Shown piece by piece: positions 1-9,967 of a stretch of 63,788 bases of DNA. The position numbers were made by a program, and so were the translations under genes. This DNA comes from STC-113 sp964553745 (GTDB lineage: Bacteria > Patescibacteriota > Gracilibacteria > BD1-5 > UBA2023): the NCBI GenBank assembly GCA_964553745.1, contig CAZKLD010000010.1, forward strand, positions 1 to 63,788, read 5' to 3'. Under the pieces are notes generated by a model that was not told the DNA's origin, did no database searches, and worked only from the letters and a program-made list of their open reading frames with translations. Each line of letters starts with the position of its first letter. The stretch's first letter is position 1.

Positions 1-126
1 TTCCGACCCCAATGCTTTTTGCATACTTTTTTGCATAAAAAAGTATGGATGTAAAATCATTAATGAGTGATGATAGATTGGATGATTCTTGAAAAAAGAT
101 TATCTTCTTTAATCATCTATGATTAA

Positions 127-305
127 TCAACTACTTTTGCTGTCAAAAGTAGGCAAAACCATTAGGGGGACTGGCTATTCCGGTCACACTTCTGATGTTA
201 AGATGAGCTCAGTTAGACTTGGACACACCATTCCCCCTAAGACCCCTTCCTTAACTCCTGCTGGTAGCGAGAATAATGAAGCCCTTCCGCTCCGCGCGGG
301 TCCAT
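127..305. repeat. B element, copy 1
   Basis: A repeat of about 180 bases. It opens with the hairpin CTACTTTTG / CAAAAGTAG, continues through ACCATTAGGGGGACTGGC and ends near CTCCGCGCGGGTCCATGA. A second copy lies at about 26275-26450, and a copy of the opening hairpin alone at about 26132-26160. A and B elements lie next to each other in both clusters. Confidence 0.75.
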
Positions 306-410
306 GAATGGTGATAGCGAATGGTCAATGAAGTAACCCATCCGCCCTATCGGGCACCTTCCCTAAATTAGGGAAGGAATTAATCAATGATCAATCATTC
401 GCTATCATTA

Positions 411-587
411 CTCCTAGCGGGCCGAGGCACGAGGCGGGTAGCGTAATGGAACAAGGACAATCAAGACTAGGAGGGGGTTTGGGGGATAAGGAACCGTCCG
501 CGAAAGCAGCGTATTTGCGAAGCAAAAGAAGATAGCGTTTCCGTTCCCCCAATGCCTTTTGCATACTTTGGGCATCCAAAAGTATGA
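411..587. repeat. A element, copy 1
   Basis: This repeat of about 175 bases starts at CTCCTAGCGGGCCGAGGC, passes through AGGGGGTTTGGGG and GAACCGTCCGCGAAA, and ends in a hairpin (CATACTTT / AAAAGTATG). Similar copies lie at about 6110-6285, 9644-9817 and 25883-26050, and a truncated one at 1-47. The end hairpin is kept while its loop and lower stem vary. No transposase is associated. It may be a MITE-like element or a structured RNA; I cannot decide which. Confidence 0.75.
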
Positions 588-823
588 TGCTGATATAATT
601 AATGATTGATGATTAAGATGAAGGATGTGTAATGATTAATGGGGTGGATTCCCGATCAAGCCGGGAATGACAAAATAGATTATGAATATGTAATGATTAA
701 TGAAACTAGACCTGCCTGCCGGCAGGCAGATTGCCACGCTCCGCTCGCAATGACGGATAATAATGAAACTGGATTCACGATCAAGCCGGGAATGACAAAG
801 CTTAATCATTAACCAAAATGGCA

Positions 824-1501
824 TTACCTGATAATCTTAAGATTGAACATCGGGTTCTCTATGGCTCACCAGAGACGGAGCCAAAGTGGCAGCCACATTT
901 CCATTCAGCGAGCTCAGGTCATATCGCCGAGATCGATTATATCCTCCCAACCGTAAGTTAGGGCAATATTTATGACTTCTGCTTTTGCTACGGGATTGTC
1001 TCAGGCAATGAATATAGTGTGATTCCCTGATGCCAAAAGATGCGGATTGACCTGAAGATATGAGTTAACAGTATTGAACATCTTTACAACTTTGACATTT
1101 GGCAATGCAGACTGGATCTCTTCTCAGAGAGAGGTATCATTTGATAGGAATAATGTAGGAGGCATTCACTTTGAGAAGTCCAGAGGATTGCTCATATCAA
1201 CTAGAATCTTGCCATTAAGATGCCTTTCCAGAGGCAAGAGAGCCTCAATAGCATATTCTCACTTAAGGCAATTGAATACTATCTCTCAGAAATTAGCAGT
1301 ATCCTCAAAAATTCCAAGTATTATATTCTCATTCTGCAATCTCCATTCTGCAAATGCAGGAGTTCACATTTCATCGGGTTCTCTTTTTTCAAGTGTCTTC
1401 ACAATGTCGCGGGTGCCTATCATTACCTGATGCCCCAAATTTGCGAGCCTGCTAGCATGGGCTCGCCCCACCATTCCGGTGCCCAAAATTCAGATTTTCA
1501 T
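824..1501 (-). CDS. F420-dependent NADP oxidoreductase-like protein
   Basis: 225 residues in code 25, with about ten UGA glycines. The N-terminus MKIGILGTGMVGRAHASRL is a Rossmann GxGxxG nucleotide-binding loop. It is followed by a basic patch (IGTRD) typical of NADP specificity and, near residue 127, by the KMFNT segment of the F420H2:NADP oxidoreductase family (about 220 residues, so full length). Family enzymes move hydride between NADP and coenzyme F420 or act as general NADP reductases. No F420 biosynthesis gene is in the window, so the true substrate is unknown. It sits alone between a repeat cluster and the convergent end of the large SLH gene's region, on the same strand as that gene. 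Confidence 0.8.
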
Positions 1502-1692
1502 ATTTGATTTTTATTATGTGATAAGGTTAATTTCTTTGATGAAATTGACTTAATATTATATTCATTTGTAAGTCGAAGGCAAATAAAGCGGGTATAAGAG
1601 GATATTGATTTCTGGAAACATCTGACGAATTGAATATTGCATTTCTCCAGCTTAAGCTTACCCTTTAACTAAAATCATTATTAGCATATTAA

Positions 1693-1720
1693 GGAAAAGG
1701 CTCCTCATGGAGCCTTTTCC
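1693..1720 (-). terminator. Hairpin terminator of the SLH gene
   Basis: A perfect 12-bp inverted repeat (GGAAAAGGCTCC / GGAGCCTTTTCC) lies just after the stop codon of the SLH protein gene. The U tract after it is weak. Confidence 0.7.
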
Positions 1721-1735
1721 ATTTCTGGGTATAGA

Positions 1736-4700
1736 TTATTTAAATGTGTCTTCAAGGTGGCCCAGAGTCTTTGTTATGATTCTGGCTGTTTCGGCTCTTG
1801 TTATTGTGTCGTTCGGTCTGAACACGAGCTTTCACCCGATTGTCTGTCCAGTAGCTATTCACAACTCTTTAGCCTTTGATATATATTTGATCATCCATGT
1901 TCAGTCTGCCGGGATGTCTATGAATTCAATCTTGTTTGCCGAAGTTGTTATCTTTGCGGCATTAAGAAGGATTGCAATCGCTTCTGCTCTTGTTATGGGA
2001 TCGTTCGGTCTGAACATCGGCTTTCAGCCGATAATCTGACCCTTTGCTATTCAGAGTTCTTTTGCTTTGGCGATATACTTTATCATCCATGTTCAGTCTG
2101 CCGGGATGTCTATGAATTCTACTGATCCTGATGATGTTGGTATTCATAATGACTTGATAACCATCGCAAGGAACTCAGCGCGTGAGGCAGATGCGTTTGG
2201 TCTGAATGTTCAATCAGAGAATCCTGAAATGATATTATTTTTTGCCAGATATTTAATGTCTTCTGCTGCAAATGAATCTCCGATATCAGGGAAAGATATC
2301 ACAGATGCGACTCAAGCAGAGGCTTGGGCGCTTCAGGATGATGCTGTCAATTTCGCTTCAGCCTTAGAACATTTCCCATCGGTATAACTTCATGAAGTGT
2401 CTCAATTCACGCAAGAATCCATCGGAGTCCAGCCTCCTCCACCGCCACTTCCTCCACCGCCACCTCAACCATTATTTACAGGAGGAATGACTGAGGAAGT
2501 AGTCTTCACTACAGCAAAATAGCTTAGATGATCTGTGCGGAACGAGCAAATTTTAAGAGAATCCAGCGTACATGTCGAGTCAGGAGAATTGGCCGACCAA
2601 CTGGAGCCGTCAGAAGATCTGTACAGCCTGAGCAAATCTCATGCGCTTCAAGAGCTGACGAGTACCCTTATGAGAAATTCAGAATTGCCAGACCATAGTG
2701 AAGTTCCCAGTCCTCAAACCTGAAAAGTCAGAAGAACGGTATTAGTATAATCTGTGGTCGCTGTATCCTGAGGAACCAGATTTCAAAGCTCAGTAAGAGT
2801 GGCGTTGAATAATGATCCGCTAGCAAGCATAGTTGGTGGAATGAGAACTCAATCCCAGGTTGAACCTGACACTGTTATCGACGAAATTCATGACAAAGTA
2901 AGAGTGCCTGATAATGAGGCAAGATCTGATCAGGTTGAAGTAATATCAAGAACTAAACCCGAGACATCTAAAGAATCTCAGCTTGCAACAGATCAGGTAA
3001 GGATTGCCGCTCATGAAACCATTCAAGAGCTTCCTGCTGGAGTAGCGAAGACCTCAACGCTCCGAGTGACCTTATTGGATGCATTTCAAGATAAGTCTGT
3101 TTTCTCATATGTGAGAGTATAAGTTCAGAGCACTGATGTATTGACGACTCAGGAAGCTGACAATACTCATATTCATTCAAAATTATCAGCGTATTTCGCT
3201 CATCCGTCAAAGTAAGCAGTACCATAATTCACTTTTACTGATGATAAGCCGTTCAGGGTGACGACCGGTGCAACACTATCGATAAGTATCATATTCAACC
3301 CTGATTCGCCATTCGTACTGTCAAAAGCAGAAGCGAGATTCCGGTCTGCAACGGTTCCAGATGAACTATAGTATCAAGCAGGCGAGAATACCGAATTGGT
3401 ATATATTCAAGAATATATCCTATATCATGAGCCTACTGGTGCGGTCATACTGTAATTTACCGAGTTGCGTCCTTTTGGGATGGAAAAATCAGCCCATGTA
3501 GCATCTTCTCCGTTTGGAAGTATAACATAAACCGTACCGTCGATTCATCAATTTGGCGCTGTCGATCAGAAAGGCAATGATACAGTCCCCGATATTGCAT
3601 TACCTGTAAGTATCGAAAGATCGATTCCTGTCGCATCTGCAGCACTGATATCCACAAGCGAAGAAGATGTTATATCTGGAGTTCATCAACCGGAGCCATA
3701 GAACGCGTTATCTACATATCCTGAAGCGTAAGCAAGAAGAGAATATGAAATAGCATATCCGGAACCGACATTAAGAGGAGCTATCATGCTATAGCTGCCT
3801 GAATTGCTGCCCGCAGGGATTATGGATTGGGTCTTAGCAAGGGTTATTTTGCCGTTTGAGGATAAGGCTTTCATAGTCACTCCGATGCCTCATGCAGGAG
3901 CAACATCTCCGAGTGGCAATGAAATCTTTCCCGATATTAAGTTTCAGGTAAGGATTGTCATGTCAATTCCTGCCGCATCAGCAGAGCTTATATCCACAAA
4001 TGAAGCCGAATCCCAGCTAGGGACCGCCCCTGTCGGAGTGTAGAATGCTGATTTCAGATATTTGCCGGTGCCTGTTTCGCCTTCCAGATGATAGCTGACT
4101 TCATATCCAGGCTCAGATGCATTAACCGGAACGATTATCCTGTAGCTGCCCGAGTGGCTTCCTAAGGATGCTAGAATATAAGTGGAACCCATGTATCATT
4201 TGCTTAGCGAGTCAACCTCAATTCGTATCTGCATGCCTCAGGCGGAAACAACATCAGTGCCGGGCAAAGAAATGATTCAAGAAATCATCCTGCCATGCAG
4301 TAGTGTCAAATTTATTCATGCAGCATCACTAGCGCTAACATCGACCAGGGTCGATAATTTTGAACCCCCGACCGTACCGTCAGCTGAATAATATCCGAGA
4401 TTCGAATATACGATAGGATCTGCCAGGTTTTGGAGTCAATAACTGACCTCGTACCCATAATCAGCGCTGTTAGCGGGTACAATAATGCTATAGTCTGCCG
4501 AGTTGTCTCATTCGGAGATATTCACAATGCCGGTATAGGCAATGGCAGTTTCTGTAGAATGAGCATTGATATTAACGCTGATTCCGCCAGAATATGCTAC
4601 CTCTCATGCTGGCAGCGATACTGTTCAAGAAATAGCCTTCGGCGGATTGACCGCAAAAGCTATATTCCCCAGAATAATCAATAAAGAAAAAAGAATCATA

Positions 4701-4750
4701 ATAGTCAAGGACACGATGGTTCCCTGAAATTTTTTTGCCAAATTTTCCAT
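1736..4750 (-). CDS. Large S-layer surface protein with three SLH domains
   Basis: 1004 residues in code 25. A signal peptide/TM segment lies at about residues 10-35. Several repeats of about 150 residues follow, each opening with an ISGTVSLP-like strand and a GGI turn and ending in DISSADAAGI-like text. A DUF5011-type Ig-like unit (PVVTLNG ... YFDGGA) comes next, then a Ser/Thr-rich unit, a poly-Gly linker, and three SLH domains at about residues 800-1004 (motifs FRPN, ITRAE, WMIKYI.KAKELGI). SLH domains bind pyruvylated wall polymers, so the protein is probably anchored at the surface. Many of its glycines, including those in ELGIA, are UGA. The start is the first ATG of the open frame, with no SD upstream. 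Its ligand is unknown. Confidence 0.88.
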
Positions 4751-5013
4751 ATGAATATTGTTAAATAAATAAAATATTGGAGTATTTTAGAATATTTTTT
4801 AAACAATACATCTGGTCATTATGAGCTTTATGGATATATTTGCGTTGAATCCATAGCTTTTTTTAGTATTTTAATGAGTGTTGAATAAGTGGCTTTATAA
4901 TGCTTTTAAGATAATTTTTCGCGTAATTCAGACTTATTTTCTATTATTTGTCAATTTAGATATTGTGAGCTAATATTATATCGATTTGAATTGGGAATGC
5001 AAATATGTGGGGA

Positions 5014-5050
5014 TAAAAAAAACAGTAATCTCACGATTACTGTTTTTTTA
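5014..5050. terminator. Bidirectional terminator
   Basis: ACAGTAATC / GATTACTGT hairpin with an A run on the left and a T run on the right, placed just downstream of the Mrr-like gene. 4751-5013 holds no gene that I can see; it is the AT-rich upstream region of the SLH gene. Confidence 0.8.
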
Positions 5051-5053
5051 TAA

Positions 5054-5749
5054 TTAGGTTATTCAGACTAATTCCAATATTTTAGAGAAAAATGATTTTT
5101 TTAGCGAATTCCTGTCTGATATTGATATTCGTTTAGCTTGAATTTTTTGTTTTAAATATTCGTCTTTGTCTATGTAATTTTTCTCATGCCATTCTAATTT
5201 TTTTAGATAATAAGGCAAGAATAGATCTTCTTTTTTATAATCATTATCTGTGCTTTTTATAAATTTTTCTAGATCATCAAAATTCCAATCTTTAGTCATC
5301 TTAATAATCTCTTTGTAATCAAGCATATAAATCTCTTTGTCTTTGCAGAATTGTTTTGCATTATCTGTGAACCAAGATGTGGTTGCAAACACAAGAAAAA
5401 GATTCTCATGTATTCTATGCTCAACAACTTTTCAATACCACGCAGCAACATCATCTAATTGAATATGCTTATCATTCCAATGTTTGCACTGAACAATCAG
5501 ATATTGGGTTTTTCAGTTTTCCTTTCTTATTCATTTTATATCAATTCATTTATCATCCATTCCTCCGTTATGTAAAGTCATGAACTTATATTTATCTTTC
5601 TTCAGAAACTCGGTAACATAAATTTCAAATCAAGTGTAATTAAGAAAATATTTTATTTTTATCAACTCTCTAACATCATTTTTGTCCTTTACAAATTTAA
5701 GAAGATTCTTGTATTCTTCCTTCATTATCCTCGTATATGGAACATACAT
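5054..5749 (-). CDS. Mrr-like restriction endonuclease
   Basis: 231 residues from the ATG at 5749; a GTG at 5824 would add 25. The centre carries a PD-(D/E)XK nuclease core of the Mrr type: a helix with GFEIYVTEFL, then GIDIKG, then IVQCKHW (catalytic D ... QxK). The glycines in DDKGIDIKG and AWYGKV are UGA. It ends after UGA-Ile-Thr and then TAA. The C-terminal third is Lys/Glu-rich and unassigned. No methyltransferase or second restriction subunit lies nearby, so it may be a solitary Mrr-type enzyme acting on modified DNA or a genome-defence remnant. The family call is fairly sure; substrate and activity are not. Confidence 0.75.
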
Positions 5750-5824
5750 ATTTGCAAAATGAATAATATTGTAAATAAGCTTATCACATTGGTGATTGAA
5801 AATCAAGAAAATTAAATGTAACAC

Positions 5825-6606
5825 AACATTATTAAAAAAATTAAATATAAGCTAAATAATCCTAAAATAATTTACAAGATTTCATGCACAAGGCCTGTAA
5901 TCACACATATCCTGAACTTCCTAATAACTACTTATTTAAGAATATTCATTAATCATTTATACCACCCCTTCACCCCTCCTTATCTAGGAGAGGAATTTTT
6001 TTGACTCACTCCAATAAATAGATTTCTCCGCTACGGTCGAAATGACAAATGAATAATGATATGGATCCTGAAATGAATTCAGGATGACGGAGTTCTTTCA
6101 CTATCACAACTCCTAGCGGGCCGAGGCACGAGGCGGGTAGCGTACTGAAACAAGGGCAATCAAGACTAGGAGGGGGTTTGGGGGATAAGGAACCGTCCGC
6201 GAAACAGATGTTTCTGCGACTTTCTTTAAGATGGCATTTCCGTTCCCCCAATGGTTTTTGCTACTTTTTTGCATAAAAAAGTATGGATGTTCATATCATT
6301 AATGAATGATGATTAAGATGATGAATGTGTAATGATTAATGATATGGATCCTGAATCAAGTTCAGGATGACGTAATCATTGCCTAAAAATAAATATTTCC
6401 GATATTTATAAAATAGTCTTCCTTATAAACTAGGGGTTTGGGGACGGACACTGGATTGATTAAGGATTAATGAGCCTGGATTGCCACACTTCGCTCGCAA
6501 TGACGAAGCTGATTAATGAGCTGGATCCTTCGCTTCCTCAGGATGACGTAATCAATAAAATATTTCTCATTATAATCGAAATAACATAACACAGTTAAAA
6601 TGAATA
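5825..6606. repeat. Intergenic repeat cluster 2
   Basis: No gene is seen. It contains an A element (about 6110-6285), a C-element fragment (about 6428-6450), and several mini-palindromes: GATTTCTCCGCTACGGTCGA (about 6020-6045), two of the type ATCCTGAA ... TTCAGGATGA, the GCCACACTTCGCTCGCAATG type (about 6482-6503), and one of the type ATCCTTCG ... AGGATGACG. Confidence 0.75.
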
Positions 6607-6613
6607 GACAAAA

Positions 6614-6643
6614 AAAATAAACCCTTTTGCAGGGTTTATTTTT
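6614..6643 (-). terminator. Terminator after the repeat protein gene
   Basis: AATAAACCCT / AGGGTTTATT hairpin followed by a T-rich end, beyond the stop codon of the gene at 6663-7709. Confidence 0.75.
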
Positions 6644-6662
6644 GTGTCGTTGAACATTTTGA

Positions 6663-7709
6663 TTAGATAGCTCAGATATTCTGGTAATGCTCACGGTCTG
6701 ACGGCGGGATATAGCTTCATCTGAGTTGTTGTGCCGGTTTTTTGCTAGGGTCATACTTCTTGACTTCCTTGTCATATTCAGCTTCTCAGAAATATTTCTG
6801 CAATGCGGCAGCTTGGTCAAAATCTGATCTGAGAACGAAATAATCGTATCACTTTATGAGCTCATCGGAAAAATCCAATCATTCTCAGAGCTTATCCTTT
6901 ATATCCGCAGCAAAAGGAAAGTCCCCTTTCTTTAGATGGAAAAGGAATCATCTCTTGATCTTTTTTCAGTTTTTTGCAATCACACCCTTGAAGAATTCAG
7001 CCGGAATTCAATATCTGATTCCATCAGCCATCAGTCATACTGCAGTGTATATTTTTGATTGCTCGAAGCAATCTGCAAAAGCGGTTTTTATTTCATCTGT
7101 AAAATCTATGTTTTCGAATACTGCACCGTTGATAATCATAAATCCTCGCATGCAGATATCATAAAAGGCTTTTCTTATATTTGCTTCATGTTTTTTGACT
7201 TCATCTGCAAAATCTACTCACTTGCCAACCTCTTCAAGAAGTCTGCTCGCATAATTGACATTCTGGAGTCATCCGGTTTCCAGAAGATAGATAAATGTTC
7301 TTTTGATTTCTTCAGTAAAATCCATTCAATTTCAGTATTTGTTTTTGAACTGGTTTGCAAGATAGAACTTCCCTCTTACAAGCCTATCAAAATAATATTC
7401 CCTTATTTTCCCTTCATCCTTCTCTTCTCATTTGACTATTACCCTCAGATATCCTAATTTGACATTATCTTGAGTTTCTTTGATCGTTGGCGCCAAAGTC
7501 TGGACTGCTCAATCTTTAGTTTTTTCCTGCTTTTCCTTCATGAATTTCTCAATAAGCGAGAGCTCATTATCTCTTGAGAGATTAGTTGTCATTCTGATCA
7601 TATATAAAAAATAATTCTTCATGAAGTATAACACATTTAATTCTCGTGGCAAAATTTTATGTTTAAAATCTGAACCAAAATGCTGGATATTTACTATAAA
7701 TGCTACCAT
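6663..7709 (-). CDS. Unknown protein with internal helical repeats
   Basis: 348 residues in code 25; I do not recognise the family. After about 75 residues come repeats of roughly 40 residues that share a hDFxDEIKxAF-like core: GMDFTEEIKRTF, GVDFADEVKKHE, NIDFTDEIKTAF, GLDFSDELIKGY. Each is preceded by a Leu- and Gly-rich helix. The pattern suggests an alpha-solenoid that binds protein or peptide, but this is inference. There is no signal peptide. The C-terminus is polar. The ATG at 7709 was chosen because it follows directly after the terminator of the upstream gene; an in-frame ATG at about 7622 is an alternative. Confidence 0.6.
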
Positions 7710-7755
7710 CTCATCAATGAAGCCTCAAGGACAAGCTGCTTGATATCATTTCAGC

Positions 7756-7788
7756 AAAAAATAGCCCCTTGCAACAGGGGGCTATTTT
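7756..7788 (-). terminator. Terminator of the HD-domain gene
   Basis: AATAGCCCC / GGGGGCTATT hairpin with a T run on the minus strand. It overlaps the stop codon of the HD gene and separates it from the repeat-protein gene. Confidence 0.8.
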
Positions 7789-8419
7789 ATATTTCAATTT
7801 CCAGTAATCTCCGCTCCACTGTTTCCCTTCTGATTATCAGATCTTCGTCAGAGCAATCACTTCACATGGTGGCATAAAGATCGCAATAGGAGATTATATT
7901 GTGCTCGATATATATTCAGATTGTCTTGAACAATTCTTCATTCGGTCAGAGATTTTCGGGATTGATATCATGATACCTGATTATATTTCAGACATATTCT
8001 TTCTGGTTTGCTGTAAGGTGGAATCTTTCGGATATGGCTTCAAATTGGTTGTCCATTGTGTAATCTGCATGAAATTTTGTCTTGCCGGTTATCCCGAATT
8101 GGGGCTTTTTTCCCGAATCATGGAATGCCATCGCTATAAGCAGGAGCGCCTCTCTCGAGATTCAGTCGATCTGAGTATTGAGATACCTTTTTATCTTATC
8201 CGGCAGAAAGCTCATAGACTTGAAGTTTGAGATTGTTTCTCTAGTATGGTCATAGACATCCCATTTGTGGAATCTTCATTTTCAGAATCATTTCTGGGAG
8301 AAAATCTCCGGGAAAGCCGCTTTTATGATCCTTTCTTTCGAATCGGAAACAAGATAATCTACGAGCCTGCGGAACTTCAATTCCTGTCTTGATGTGTTAT
8401 TATCGGTTGCATTTTGCAT
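7787..8419 (-). CDS. HD-domain metal-dependent phosphohydrolase
   Basis: 210 residues. The HD superfamily signature is complete: DVYDHTRE near residue 64 (first metal His), AFHDSGKKP near residue 110 (the HD pair and Lys), and two later His (FHAD, IRYHD) that can complete the site. The order resembles the HD part of tRNA nucleotidyltransferase and small nucleotide phosphohydrolases. With no polymerase domain present, a stand-alone nucleotide or phosphoester hydrolase is the likely role. Several glycines are UGA (QKGFGKGRFHKW). The ATG is the first in the frame and the gene has its own terminator. The substrate cannot be told. Confidence 0.78.
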
Positions 8420-8512
8420 AAAAATGTGAAAGATTTTATTGCTTTAGTATATTAAATTAATATGGATAATCAAGCGACATCAGAGTTTAATGATTATCAG
8501 AAAGACAAAAAT

Positions 8513-8541
8513 AAAAGCCCTGAGATTCCCCGGGGCTTTTA
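8513..8541. terminator. Hairpin in the divergent HD/ZIP intergenic region
   Basis: AAAAGCCC / GGGGCTTTT stem that looks like a terminator in either direction, although it lies upstream of both neighbouring genes. It may end a short transcript (a 37-codon frame at 8462-8575 overlaps it) or act as an attenuator for the HD gene about 95 bases away. The rest of 8420-8711 is AT-rich promoter space. Confidence 0.45.
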
Positions 8542-8711
8542 CTCTATGTTCAACGCACGGATATTCTACCGATAAAACTTAAATCATCTTTAAATTATTT
8601 GTCAATATTAATCGATTATTCTTTTTGATAGAAAATGACTAAATGCAATAGATAATTCATTTGACTTAAAACATCTAAAACATAATATCAGGTATCGATA
8701 AATAACTTTAA

Positions 8712-9449
8712 ATGAATATGCCGAAAATGGCGATAATATTATCTTTGGTGGCATTCTGCTCGACCTACATCTGATGACTCTTTTCCATAAGGTTTAAAGA
8801 TAAGCTTCATTATATCATGTCTTTTACGGCATGAGTGCTGCTGGGTGTAATAAGTTTTGAGCTGCTCCCAGAGATAATCGAGCTCTTGAATGAGTATAAA
8901 TTCAATCCTAATTATGCGATGATAGCTCTAGTAAGCTGATTCCTATTGTTCCATATATTAGAGAAGACCATCCTCATACATCATGCGCATGAATGAGATT
9001 ATTCTGCTCATAAGCACCCCAAGGTGTGAGTCCTGTCCGCACTAGCTCTTGCATGACATAGCTTCATGGATTGAGTCTGAATAGGATTAGGATTCCATAT
9101 AAGCCCTTCTGTATGATTTGTCGTAGCATTAGCGATCATCTCGCATGATTTTACCGATGGGATGAATACTATAACTTTCATGCTGACCCATAACAATACA
9201 TTGAAAAAAGCAAAAATGTTTCTTTTGTTAGATGCTGTGGCTCCGATGGCATGAGTTCTTTCCACCATGTTCTTCAGCCCCTCGCCATTATTTCTAGTGC
9301 TTTATCTATGATTCTTCACAGGCTTCCTACTCTATATCTGAGCAAGCGACATCCTGCCAGAAGCACATAGAGAGAAGAGCTCATACAGACAAATCTTATT
9401 AACCATTCTCTGAGTGGCGTTCATTTATATGATTGTTCAGTTTTCATAA
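8712..9449 (+). CDS. ZIP-family metal transporter
   Basis: 245 residues and about eight TM helices. The family's signature metal-site helices are clear: HSFMDGVGIG near residue 116 (TM4) and HDFTDGMN near residue 146 (TM5). A short His-rich loop (HHAHEGDYSAHKH) comes before TM4, as expected for ZIP proteins that bring zinc or another divalent metal into the cytosol. UGA encodes the Gly in AGHSFMDGVG. The opposite strand shows fragmented frames with TAG/TAA stops, which are shadows of this gene. It stands alone, divergent from the HD gene, and is followed by a repeat cluster. Confidence 0.9.
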
Positions 9450-9926
9450 AGTTTTATTATGCATGGATCAATGCAGTAACCCATCCGCCCTATCCGGCAC
9501 CTTCCCAATATTAGGCAAGGGATAGATTTGACCAGCTTCTGAAGATTAGATTTCTCCGCTACGGTCGAAATGACAAATGGATAATGATATGGATACAGAA
9601 ATGAATTCAGGATGACTCAATAATCAATCATGCGCTATCATTACTCCTAGCGGGCCGCAGCGAAGCGGAGGCGAGTAGCGTACTGGAACAAGGACAATCA
9701 ATTATAGCGGGGTTTGGGGCGGGAACCGTACGCGAAATATATTTATCTGCGACATCCTTTAAGATAGCATTTCCCGTCCCAATGCTTTTTGCATACTTTT
9801 TTGCATAAAAAAGTATGGATGTGTATATCATTAATGAATGATGATTAAGATGATGAATGCGTAATGATTAACATGGCGGATCAATAGAGTCCAACAGTGT
9901 TTAAGGAGACGGTATTATGATTGAAT
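9450..9926. repeat. Intergenic repeat cluster 3
   Basis: No gene is seen. It contains a GGCACCTTCCC hairpin repeat (about 9482-9525), the CTCCGCTACGGTCGAAATGA mini-palindrome (about 9552-9575) and an A element (about 9644-9817) that ends in the CATACTTTTTT / AAAAAAGTATG hairpin. Confidence 0.75.
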
Positions 9927-9958
9927 AAAAAAACACTCCGCATTCTGCGGAGTATTTC
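9927..9958 (-). terminator. Terminator of the TPM gene
   Basis: ACTCCGCA / TGCGGAGT stem flanked by an A run on the + strand, giving a U run for the minus-strand transcript that ends at 9968. Confidence 0.85.
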
Positions 9959-9967
9959 TCATTGACA

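Larger units (their letters stand above)
1..823. repeat. Intergenic repeat cluster 1
   Basis: No gene is visible here. The stretch is built from dispersed repeats found again near 5.9-6.6 kb, 9.5-9.9 kb, 25.8-26.9 kb and 63.5-63.8 kb. It holds the tail of an A element (1-47), a B element (about 127-305), a full A element (about 411-587), a short hairpin repeat built on GGGCACCTTCCCT (about 345-381), and the mini-palindromes GATTCCCGATCAAGCCGGGAATGA (in part, about 650-672 and 770-796) and GCCACGCTCCGCTCGCAATG (about 722-750). Short frames in it are by-products of the repeat. Confidence 0.8.

Noticed and set aside
391..824. Short frames in the A elements with recurring Pro- and Ser-rich text (FADGSLSPKPPPS)
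   Set aside because: They recur only because the DNA repeat recurs, differ in start and frame, and are interrupted in other copies.
8462..8575. A 37-codon + strand frame before the ZIP gene
   Set aside because: It runs through the hairpin at 8513-8541 and has no supporting feature.
9008..9268. Minus-strand frames opposite the ZIP gene, which look like a broken gene
   Set aside because: The + strand frame in code 25 is complete and has both ZIP metal motifs; the minus frames contain TAG and TAA stops.
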